Positions 44,716 to 52,393 of a DNA stretch of 64,000 bases are shown here, one piece after another (the first letter of the stretch is position 1; every line of letters begins with the position of its first letter). This DNA is from Zhuqueibacter pondensis (GTDB taxonomy: Bacteria > Zhuqueibacterota > Zhuqueibacteria > Zhuqueibacterales > Zhuqueibacteraceae). The position numbers were made by a program, and so were the translations under genes. The stretch is from assembly GCA_034505955.1 (NCBI GenBank), contig JAPDQK010000012.1, positions 55,337 to 119,336 on the forward strand. Direction: 5' to 3'. The notes under the pieces are model-generated. The model did not search any database. It was not told where the DNA came from and saw only the letters and a list, made by a program, of their open reading frames with translations.

Positions 44716-44745
44716 GCCGAATTTCAAAAAAGTTCGGCTTTTTTT
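44716..44745 (+). terminator. Rho-independent terminator-like hairpin (recurrent element)
   Basis: GCCGAATTT and AAGTTCGGC form a stem followed by TTTTTTT. The same hairpin, nearly letter for letter, is at 46188-46217. Next comes the start of the pilin-like pseudogene about 95 nt later. Confidence 0.65.
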
Positions 44746-44839
44746 CTGTAAGAGGTCTCTCTTGCTATGAAAATAATATGCGCCGCTGTGTGAATATTGG
44801 CATCTTGTCAAGAATTGATTTTTATGAGATATTTCGTTG

Positions 44840-45213
44840 ATGCAACAAAAATTTTTTCTGGTGGCTTCGTCAGTCATTTTCGGGCTGGCAATTCTTGCAA
44901 GTCTCCGGATATCGCAGGAGCATGTGCACCAGGCCAGCCGGGATGCCGTGATGGAAGATCTACTTGACATTGCGGGCCGCGCGCAAGCCTGGTACCGTAT
45001 TCCGGCCGATCTGGGAGGCGCGAAGGCTCTTTCGCAAGCCTGAGCTTGACGGCGATTCATTTTGAGTCGATCAACTTTAATGGCATTTACACATTGTCCG
45101 ATCTCCGCCAGGATAGTTTTCGCGTCACCGGCACCGGCAGAGATGGAAGTCCGCGGCGAATGACGTTCGAGGTTTTTCCGGATTCCATCGCTTGCGTGCA
45201 GGGATCACCGTAG
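44840..45213 (+). pseudogene. Pseudopilin-like protein gene, frameshifted
   Basis: ATG 44840 opens a 67-residue frame with a hydrophobic N-terminal helix (FFLVASSVIFGLAILASL) followed by a helix QASRDAVMEDLLDIAGRAQAWY, the type IV pilin-like layout known from small secreted proteins of this phylum group. Near 45043 the frame shifts: the other frame reads SLTAIHFESINFNGIYTLSDL to DSIACVQGSP ending at TAG 45211-45213. The shift falls in the expected Gly-rich turn, so this is one gene with a frameshift. It may be a sequencing error, but the neighbourhood is rich in decay. Confidence 0.6.
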
Positions 45214-45241
45214 TCCCTGGCGCTTGTCGCACTTTGGAAGC

Positions 45242-45310
45242 GGCTCTATCTTTTTCACTTTCAAGCTGGCTGGTTTGTGCAGAGGTGCAAAAATGCTCCT
45301 GAGACGGTAG
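45242..45310 (+). pseudogene. T9SS sorting-domain tail relic with decayed hairpin
   Basis: The frame reads GSIFFTFKLAGLCRGAKMLLRR, close to GVYLYRLQAGSFVQSYKMLLMR at the end of the LamG/T9SS gene, at nucleotide as well as protein level. A hairpin GCCCCTTCCC/GGGAA..GGGGC at 45330-45375 follows as the LamG hairpin does. The rest of the gene is gone. Confidence 0.6.
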
Positions 45311-45480
45311 AAATTGCCCATGACTAGAAAGCCCCTTCCCTGCTGTTATAATTTCCAAGAGGGAATGGACGGGGCGATATTTTTGTCCATCAATTGGATT
45401 TTTCGGTTGATTTTTCAAAAATCGTGGCTTAAATTAAGCCAGAAAGTTATGAAATAGCCACTATCAGTGTTCTGATTATT

Positions 45481-45717
45481 ATGAGCAACGCGATCCCTAT
45501 TTCTCCTGAAGTTTTGAGCGCCGCCACGCAGCTTGCCAGAAAACTGGGCTGGTCACCGAATGAGCTCCTCACAACGGCCATTTCTGATTTTATTCGACGA
45601 TATGGCGAAATTGATATTACGGCGGAGCTTGATAAAATCTATTCTGAAATAGATTCAAATGTTGATCCAATACTGAGCGCATTACAGTTCAGATCATTAC
45701 CAAAAGAAGAATGGTGA
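45481..45717 (+). CDS. MazE/CopG-like antitoxin
   Basis: 78 residues. The pattern IPISPEVLSAATQLARKLGWSPNELLTTAISDFI is a ribbon-helix-helix-type DNA-binding start, and the acidic C-terminus (DITAELDKIYSEIDSNVDPIL) wraps the toxin in known MazEF complexes. It overlaps the toxin frame by 7 nt. Still intact although its toxin is frameshifted, as is usual for relic modules. Confidence 0.7.
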   Translation: MSNAIPISPEVLSAATQLARKLGWSPNELLTTAISDFIRRYGEIDITAELDKIYSEIDSNVDPILSALQFRSLPKEEW

Positions 45718-46050
45718 TTTTACGCGGAGAAATCTGGTGGGCGGAACTGCCTGAGCCGGCCAGTTCTTCACTGGGTTATAGAAGACCGGTGGTCGTTATG
45801 CAATCAGACCATTTCAACCGGAGCCGTATTAATTACGGTTATCGTGGTTGCAATTAGCTCAAATACAAAATTGGCGAATGTGCCCGGCAATGTTTTCCTT
45901 ATTCATCCTTCCCTGCCAAAAGATAGCGTTGCCAATGTCTCCCAGCTCCTCACCATCGACAAAACCTTTCTCACTGAGAGAGTCGGCACTTTGCCGGATC
46001 GATATATTCGGCGTATTGAGGACGGCGTGAGGCTGGTTTTAGCATTGTAA
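45711..46050 (+). pseudogene. MazF/PemK-family toxin, frameshifted
   Basis: ATG 45711 opens MVILRGEIWWAELPEPASSSLGYRRPVVVMQSDHFNRS, the MazF N-terminus (GEIWW, RRPVVVMQSD), but stops at TAG 45855-45857. The +1 frame continues TVIVVAISSNTKLANVPGNV to EDGVRLVLAL. An extra T in ATTAATTACGG near 45835 explains the shift. Without it the protein would have ordinary length. Probable inactive mRNA interferase (or sequence error). Confidence 0.75.
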
Positions 46051-46061
46051 TTTTTCTGTTT

Positions 46062-46151
46062 ATTCAAGCAAAATTATTTTGGGATGGCGTGGGCTGGCAG
46101 TGTCAGGTGGTGGTGGATAAGCGATATTGGGAGGCATGCCAAGCCCAATAA
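46062..46151 (+). pseudogene. C-terminal relic of a second Lon/FG-GAP protein
   Basis: The frame reads LFWDGVGWQCQVVVDKRYWEACQAQ then stop, which matches the end of the Lon-like/FG-GAP protein (MYWNGEGWQKEPVMNRRYWEACKGK). Upstream the similarity is lost. It shows that a second copy of that gene once stood here. Confidence 0.7.
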
Positions 46152-46187
46152 TCAATCAGAACAACAGATTCTGGGACAAAGAAAAAA

Positions 46188-46260
46188 GCCGAATTTGAAA
46201 AAAGTTCGGCTTTTTTTCTGCGGCGTATCTCAATTGTCATGAAATTTGAATAAACAGTTG
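46188..46260 (+). promoter_or_regulatory. Recurrent terminator hairpin plus leader
   Basis: The hairpin GCCGAATTT..AAGTTCGGC with TTTTTTT (46188-46217) is followed by CTGCGGCGTATCTCAATTGT and CATGAAATTTGAATAAACAG, almost as at 36551-36590. The InlB-repeat gene begins 40 nt later. Confidence 0.6.
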
Positions 46261-46299
46261 GCTCAAAACGTGGTTTTCAGAAAGTTTAGGGAAATATAC

Positions 46300-47742
46300 A
46301 TGAGAGCATTGGCATCAGTGGCGTTCATCATAGTAGCAATTGGGGTGGCGATTTTGGCTCAAATCTCTTGCAAAGGCGTATTCGAGTCCGGCATAGAGTA
46401 TGAGCTAAAAGTTGAAAAGGTCGGCACTGGCAATGGCGCCATCAGCAGCTCGGATGGAAAAATCAACAATTGCAGCGGCACGTGCGCAACTCGCTACAAA
46501 AGCGCAGCGGAAGTAATTTTGACCGCTCAACCCACAGGCCGATCCGTCTTTATCAAATGGGCCGGCGCGGTTGAAAGCACCTCTCCCAGCATTACGGTGA
46601 AAGTGAATGGCAACAAAACCCTTCAAGCGTACTTTCGGGACAACAGCCGTTCAATCCGTACCTTAACTGTTGTGAAAACCGGCAGCGGCAATGGAAATGT
46701 GACCAGCTCGCCCGCCGGTATAAATTGCGGCAGCAATTGTAGCGCCGAGTTTGAAGATGGATTAACTGTAACGCTTACAGCAGTAACAGACGGCAAATCC
46801 GTCTTTGAAGGATGGAGTGGAGATGCAAATGCCACGAGCGCTGCTTTGCCAGTGCTGATGAATGGGAGCAAAACGATCTACGCAAGATTCCGGAACGCGA
46901 GCACGCCTAAATACACGTTGACTATAACAAAGACCGGTGCGGGTACGGTGACAAGCAATCCGGCAGGCATCAATTGCGGATCGACTTGTTCCGCCGCTTT
47001 TGAGCAAGGAACTTCGGTGACATTAACCGCAAGCCCAGGCTCTGGGTATCAATTCAGCAGTTGGGGAGGCGCAGGTAGTGGCTCGTCTCCGACCCTTACC
47101 ATAAAAATGGATGGCAACAAGACAGTATCCGCGAACTTTACGGAGTTGCCGCCGCTTGTTTTTGACCAGTTTGATGTCAGTCCTACCGCCAATGGTTGGG
47201 TGTATGGACCTCGCAATGCCAACGGAGCAGCGTATAGGCTCAGCGGCGGTTTCTTGCAGGTTGCAAGCTTTGGGAGCGGGTCCGAATGGCATGGACCTGA
47301 TCTAATCAAGACCCTGTCCCAAACTATCGATGTGAATAACGAAGATTTCGGCATTGACGTTTTTATGGTGGCAAATTGTAATAGTGTGGGCAAATGGGGA
47401 TTGATTTGGGTCGGTCTAACGGATGCTTTGAATAGCGACATCTTAAGTGCTTATTGGTTTACTCAACCAGGCTGGCTTGGAGATAGCCGTAATTTGGTGC
47501 TGAAAACGCCTGATGGCAACGATCATGGATCCAATTATTTGGGGAGTGTGGGCGGAAAAATCACACTCAAGAAACAAAGCGGGATTCTTTCCTTACATTA
47601 TAACGACGGTGATGCGTTAGTTTCCAAAACCATAACCACCACCCGAATCGCGGCCAAGTTGTTTGTGAGAATATGGACATACGGTGCAGAACCAACCTGC
47701 GAGAGCATGAAAATCGATTGGATCCAGGTCAAGAAGATGTAA
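46300..47742 (+). CDS. Secreted protein with three InlB B-like repeats and a concanavalin-like domain
   Basis: 480 residues from ATG 46300 (TTAGGG upstream); the TTG frame from 46246 is not favoured. The start MRALASVAFIIVAIGVAILAQISC is a signal peptide; the Cys could be lipidated, but the box QISC is not canonical. Three repeats of ~80 residues (VxKTGxGxGxVTSxPAGINCGxxC... F xWxGAxxxxSPxxxxxMxGNKTxxAxF) are the divergent InlB B-repeat family, with paired Cys likely to form disulfides. Residues ~290-480 are a beta-rich sandwich (FGIDVFMVANCNSVGKWGLIWVG). No T9SS tail. It shares a transcript with the protease downstream (20 nt gap). Confidence 0.82.
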   Translation: MRALASVAFIIVAIGVAILAQISCKGVFESGIEYELKVEKVGTGNGAISSSDGKINNCSGTCATRYKSAAEVILTAQPTGRSVFIKWAGAVESTSPSITVKVNGNKTLQAYFRDNSRSIRTLTVVKTGSGNGNVTSSPAGINCGSNCSAEFEDGLTVTLTAVTDGKSVFEGWSGDANATSAALPVLMNGSKTIYARFRNASTPKYTLTITKTGAGTVTSNPAGINCGSTCSAAFEQGTSVTLTASPGSGYQFSSWGGAGSGSSPTLTIKMDGNKTVSANFTELPPLVFDQFDVSPTANGWVYGPRNANGAAYRLSGGFLQVASFGSGSEWHGPDLIKTLSQTIDVNNEDFGIDVFMVANCNSVGKWGLIWVGLTDALNSDILSAYWFTQPGWLGDSRNLVLKTPDGNDHGSNYLGSVGGKITLKKQSGILSLHYNDGDALVSKTITTTRIAAKLFVRIWTYGAEPTCESMKIDWIQVKKM

Positions 47743-47761
47743 AAAGAGACGAGGTCACGCG

Positions 47762-49447
47762 ATGAAAAAAGCAGAAATTTTTCTGGACGCCTTTATAACA
47801 TTGAAGATTGTAGTTGGAGCGGCTTATGCCCAGCTTCCAAACTTCAACGAGAATGCGTTGGTCAAAATCTTCGCCTATCAAAACGTTGAGCTCGTTAAGT
47901 TGGAAAATGAAGGAAACGGGTATCCTTTTGTCATGCCCATGCTCGGACACGGCAGCGGCACACTCATCAGCTCCGACGGTGTCATCCTGACGGCCAAGCA
48001 CGTGGTTGAAGGCGCCAGATTTATGGCCGTGTGGGTTCCAGGCTCCAGACTGATCTATCCGGCGCAAGTTATTTACAAAGATGATAGTTTGGACTGCGCA
48101 TTCTTGTATATCGAAGGCGCCTTTAAAAATTTCCACGGCTTGCCAATCACGCCTCCACCTTTGAAAAAGGGAGACGCAGTTTGGGCTTACGGTTATCCCA
48201 TGCAGGCCGAAGAACCTGAACCATCCATGACTCGTGGCATCATCTCCAGATTCAGTCAAAAATTGGGATGGTGGCAGATGGATGTGGCGATCAACCCTGG
48301 CAACTCAGGTGGCCCGATCATTGACAGCATGGGCAACGTCGTGGGCATCGCAGTGGCCAGCCTGAAAGATGCAGAAAGCATAAACTATGCCCTGCCCATT
48401 AACACGGTGACCAAAGCATACGCCGAGCTTAAAAGCTCGGGCCGCATAAAAAATGCCGTCCAGAAAGTGACGATGATGCACCCTGATAAAAAGGACATCA
48501 GAAATGCCCTGGCCAATTTTGTGGCGAAGGTCACGATGGCTAAAGAAAAATTTTTTGAAGAAGCTGATACGTACGAAGACATGATTTATAAAATTTTCAA
48601 AATGGACTTCGCCAAAGCCTCCGAGGAGTTGGCGGATTTTGCCGCGCTCGGCTCTGCCTTCTATTTTGATGTCGCGATGATTGTGCTGATTAAAAATGCC
48701 CAGTCTGCCGGCAAGCAGAACGAGCTGAAAGGCCAGGCGAAAGAGATCGTGGAGTCGTCTTTGAGGCGCGCTCTCGCCTTGGCGCAGGCAGCGACGAAAA
48801 TCGACCCGAAAATTTCAAAAGACTCGCAGTTCCTATCTCAGATGCAAGATGCCTATAAGAAGCTTTCCGGAGCGGAATCGAATATTCCTTCCCGAAAGAG
48901 GCAATTGTCTCCAAAACCAAGTGAGGCAGTCGATCAAAGTCCGAAACCGTCGCGCCAAAGCAAAAGAATAACTTCAAGCACCGAGTTCTTTTTTGAAATC
49001 GAAGGCGGACAGCTCGAGGGCGATTTTACCTCCAGCGCGTCTCCTTTCGATGGCAGATTCGGCGCGGCCAGTTTGATCAATAATCCGGTTGCCAATTCCG
49101 GATTTTTCGGCGTTTGTCCGCAATTTTGCATGAGCGCTTTTGTGGGCGAGCAAAAAGCGCTCATGCAAAAGCACCTCATCGCTGCTGCCACCATCGAGCC
49201 GGGCATTGGACTGTCATTCGGCGAATCCTCCACCATTTTCATTCAAGCCTTGCTCATGGGCACGATGTATTTGTCCGATGTGCCTGTCGATGATGACGCG
49301 GCGCAAAGAATATACGGCTATTCCCTTGATGCTTATCACCTGCGTCTCGGCTTGGTTTACGGAGAGGTGTCTTTCGCCATCAACTATCGGCAGTTATTTG
49401 CAACCTACTTTAATACGAAATTGCTATCGCTATCCATCGGTTTTTAG
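47762..49447 (+). CDS. Exported trypsin-like (S1C/DegP-type) protease with C-terminal extension
   Basis: 561 residues, ATG 47762 with GAGG upstream and a signal peptide (FITLKIVVGAAYAQ). The catalytic triad is His (LTAKHVVEG), Asp (DSLDCAFLY) and Ser (NPGNSGGPII), as in DegP/HtrA; the PDZ domains are missing. The middle part (~250-390) is helical, including FDVAMIVLI. The last ~120 residues are beta-rich and end in an aromatic (LLSLSIGF), so a membrane-inserted part is possible. It is second in the operon after the InlB-repeat protein. Periplasmic quality control or cleavage of its neighbour is a fair guess. Confidence 0.85.
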   Translation: MKKAEIFLDAFITLKIVVGAAYAQLPNFNENALVKIFAYQNVELVKLENEGNGYPFVMPMLGHGSGTLISSDGVILTAKHVVEGARFMAVWVPGSRLIYPAQVIYKDDSLDCAFLYIEGAFKNFHGLPITPPPLKKGDAVWAYGYPMQAEEPEPSMTRGIISRFSQKLGWWQMDVAINPGNSGGPIIDSMGNVVGIAVASLKDAESINYALPINTVTKAYAELKSSGRIKNAVQKVTMMHPDKKDIRNALANFVAKVTMAKEKFFEEADTYEDMIYKIFKMDFAKASEELADFAALGSAFYFDVAMIVLIKNAQSAGKQNELKGQAKEIVESSLRRALALAQAATKIDPKISKDSQFLSQMQDAYKKLSGAESNIPSRKRQLSPKPSEAVDQSPKPSRQSKRITSSTEFFFEIEGGQLEGDFTSSASPFDGRFGAASLINNPVANSGFFGVCPQFCMSAFVGEQKALMQKHLIAAATIEPGIGLSFGESSTIFIQALLMGTMYLSDVPVDDDAAQRIYGYSLDAYHLRLGLVYGEVSFAINYRQLFATYFNTKLLSLSIGF

Positions 49448-49651
49448 AAAAAGCAAGGATATATTTTGGCGGGGACGGAAAATGATGTATTTCGCCGGAT
49501 GCAGCCATTGTTCGCAATGAAAAATCCATGATCAAAAAATCCGGCTTCTTTTCTGCAACGTGAGCGAACTGTAAAGAAATATCCATAGCAAATACTGGTA
49601 AGCAACACACATTGTTCGTTTAACTTGACAACACAACCTGGAGCTTGCGCT

Positions 49652-50503
49652 ATGAAAACCTATTTCAACGTATTCTTGCTTGTGTTCTTTTTCGGCTTTG
49701 GACTGAATGACACAGTGACAGCAAAAACCATCATCGTTGACAAATCCGGTTTGGGGCAACACACCACGATCCAGGCCGGTATCAACGCGGCTGTGAGCGG
49801 AGACACGGTAAAGGTTTTTCCGGGCGTTTATAACGAAAAGGTGACGGTTGGAAAAAATATCGTCTTGCAAGGCTCTGGTTACGAATATACACGAATTGTA
49901 GCCGACGCCTCACCAGCAATGAGCTTATCTGCTGGCAAAGTTATGTGGTTCGCGATTTCCAGCAACGTCGGAAGTGGGGTCGACATGACTGGCGGTACTC
50001 TGACTAATTGCGTGATCTGGAACTCACCGAATTACGGGATATTCTACAACGGTTCTACAACTGCAAAAGTGCAAAACTGTGTAGTCATCAATAACGCTCA
50101 GAACGTAACATGGCAAATATATGCAAGTACCTATGGACTATCAGTTGTGAACACAATTATTTGGACTTTTCCTTCGGGGACTAATAAAGACGATATTGCA
50201 TGGGATTATGGGGCTGATGTTAGTATTTTGTTTTGTAGACTTGATGATGTATATGATGGTGGTACAGGGACAATAACTGCCAATCCTCAATTCTTGTCAT
50301 CTACGGACTTGCGAATCACGAATACATCCCCCTGTTGGGACACCGGCAAACCCGACATCTATGATCCCGACGGCTCACGCAGCGATATGGGATACTACGG
50401 CGGTCCGGATGCACCAGTTGCTCCTGTCGTCACTGACCTTCGCATCTACGTCAATCCTGATGGCACGGTAAATGTGCAGGCCAAAGCGCAGTCAACTTAT
50501 TGA
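49652..50503 (+). CDS. Secreted right-handed beta-helix protein
   Basis: 283 residues from ATG 49652 (TTG 49625 rejected); signal peptide FNVFLLVFFFGFGLNDTVTA. The block TIQAGINAAVSGDTVKVFPGVYNEKVTVGKNIVLQG is the entry of a pectate-lyase/pectinesterase-like parallel beta-helix, followed by NCVIWNSPNYGIFYNGS coils. The C-terminus DPDGSRSDMGYYGGPDAP is typical of these domains. No T9SS tail on its own; it continues into the next gene with 15 nt between. The centre is AT-rich. Binding or cleavage of polysaccharide is possible; catalytic residues are not identifiable. Confidence 0.8.
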   Translation: MKTYFNVFLLVFFFGFGLNDTVTAKTIIVDKSGLGQHTTIQAGINAAVSGDTVKVFPGVYNEKVTVGKNIVLQGSGYEYTRIVADASPAMSLSAGKVMWFAISSNVGSGVDMTGGTLTNCVIWNSPNYGIFYNGSTTAKVQNCVVINNAQNVTWQIYASTYGLSVVNTIIWTFPSGTNKDDIAWDYGADVSILFCRLDDVYDGGTGTITANPQFLSSTDLRITNTSPCWDTGKPDIYDPDGSRSDMGYYGGPDAPVAPVVTDLRIYVNPDGTVNVQAKAQSTY

Positions 50504-50518
50504 GCCGTGGAGGCGACA

Positions 50519-52345
50519 ATGAAATCAACGCTGGTTACAGTATCGCTTCTTGTGCTCCTGCTTTGGCAGGCAAGCTTCGCACAAAAAATTCCTCGGGAGG
50601 AGCAAATTGTCGCGGGGGAATATTTCATCGGCGCTGATCCCGGTATCGGCAAAGGCTCGCCCATTCCCATCAACAGCCCTTCGACAGAACTAGAAGTTGC
50701 CATTCGTAACCTTCCTTTGCAAGCCAATCAGGCCGTGCATATTCGCTTCAAAAATACCAAAGGCCGCTGGACGGCACCGGCCAGCATCGTTTATAACGGC
50801 GCTGGCGTCAATCGCGAAGCTTTGATTGGTTACGCGGAATACTTTATTGGTGCTGATCCGGGATTGGGTAAAGGAACGCCGCTCACCGTAAGTCCAGCGA
50901 CCGAATTGGATTTGAACATAAACTCACTTGCCTTGACGCGTGGGCAAAAATTTCACCTTAGAGTCAAGGACAAAGAGAATCGTTGGAGCGCGCCGGCATC
51001 ATGGATTTACATTGGGGTGGGAGTGAATCGCGCTGCCTCTATCAATTATGCTGAGTATTTTATTGGCGCTGATCCGGGGCGCGGCAAAGGAACGAAGATA
51101 CCAATCAGCACATCGACCAACACGATCTTAAAGCTTACCACTGTGAGCTTGCCAAAGAACGACAAGCTCCATCTCAGAGTTCGGGATGCGGACAAGCGTT
51201 GGAGTGATCCGGTGTCGTTTTCTTATCCGACTCGTTTTGTCCGCAACGCCGAGATCGTGATTGGCAAAAAACCGATGAATGTGCCCGCCGGCACTGGCAC
51301 CCCGATGAATTCAACAGATGGTGCTTGGGGTTCGGCTTATGAATCCATTCAAGCGACGCTAACCACGTGGAATTTCCGCGATTCGGTTTGGGTGCGCGCG
51401 CAATCGTCGGACTAGGTTTGGAGCATTCCGGTTGGCGATTCAGTGGCTTATTATCCGGCGCCGACCTTGACCAAAATCAATCCCTCAAGCGCCAATCGCG
51501 GGAAAACGATAAACGTCGGCTTCAAAGGAAAAAATTTTCTGAGTGGCGTGAGCAAGGTTAATGTCGGGGCGGATATGACTGTGAACAACGTCACCGTCCA
51601 CAGAGCGGATTCTCTGACTGCCAATCTCGCAATTGGTAAAAACGCCACACCGGGAGGGCACAACTTTTCGGTTACGAACAGTGGGCCCGGCGGCGGGACA
51701 TCGGAAAATCAATTATTCACGATTATTAATCAAGCGCCGACGAAGCCAAGATTACTCGTTCCCGCCAACAAAGATACCATCAAACTGGTTACGCCAGCAA
51801 AGCCCATCAAATTTGTGTGGCGCAAATCAACTGATGGTGATGCGCAAGATACCTTGAAGTATTCGCTGAATATCAAAGGCCCGGGACTGGACACCACAGT
51901 GGCAGGCGTTAAAGACACGAGCCTTGCGTTGAATATCATGCCGCGCCTGAAAGTTGCATCAAACTACTCATGGACGGTGAAAGTGACCGATGGGTTCATT
52001 ACTGTCGCCTCACCGGATACTTTCAGATTTCGAACCTCGAATAAAATAACCGGCGTTGACGATCATTACACTGAAATCCCCAAAGCGTATCTTCTCGAAC
52101 AGAACTACCCGAATCCTTTCAATCCGACCACGAAAATACGATTTGAGTTGCCCAAAAGTGTGCGCGTGAGTTTGAAGATTTACGACATGCTCGGTCAAGA
52201 AGTAGCTGTGTTGGTTGATGAAGAAAAGCCTGCGGGAAGATATGAAGTGGTGTGGGAACCAATTGGAGTGAGCAGCGGCGTTTATCTCTATCGGCTGCAA
52301 GCGGGGGCGTTTGTGCAAGTCAAAAAGATGATTCTGTCACGTTAA
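50519..52345 (+). pseudogene. Secreted repeat protein with T9SS domain, interrupted by an in-frame TAG
   Basis: ATG 50519 opens a signal peptide (LVTVSLLVLLLWQASFAQ) and three repeats of ~72 residues beginning AEYFIGADPGxGKGT and ending GVNR. At 51413-51415 the frame meets TAG after VWVRAQSSD and continues in the same frame as VWSIPVGDSVAYYPAP, an IPT/TIG-like domain (GFKGKNFLSGVSKVNVG), an Fn3-like part and a T9SS tail (LEQNYPNPFNPTTKIRF to KKMILSR). The protein fits together with a single residue in place of the TAG. It is therefore one gene with a nonsense mutation, unless the codon is read through. A GTG-like restart downstream would lack an export signal. Confidence 0.8.
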
Positions 52346-52356
52346 AACAATGTTTC

Positions 52357-52393
52357 GGCCAGAGGTGTATTGGGGGACTCTGGCCCTTTTTCT
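52357..52393 (+). terminator. Rho-independent terminator
   Basis: GGCCAGAG (52357-52364) and CTCTGGCC (52378-52385) form an 8-bp stem with a 13-nt loop, then CTTTTTCTTT. It lies 12 nt after the T9SS gene stop and ends the 46-52 kb operon, just before the convergent tryptophanase stop. Confidence 0.85.

Noticed and set aside
44686..45060. Minus-strand frame opposite the pseudopilin-like gene
   Set aside because: The plus strand has a better start and a recognisable N-terminal helix; the minus frame spans a terminator.
49530..49590. Fifth copy of the recurrent leader
   Set aside because: Only CCGGCTT, TTCTGCAA and GAAAT are shared and the stem is not convincing, so it is not listed as a feature.
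51413..51415. Recoded amber (genetic code change)
   Set aside because: TAG also appears to end genes normally in this window (for example the tail relic at 45308 and others), and no suppressor tRNA is in view.
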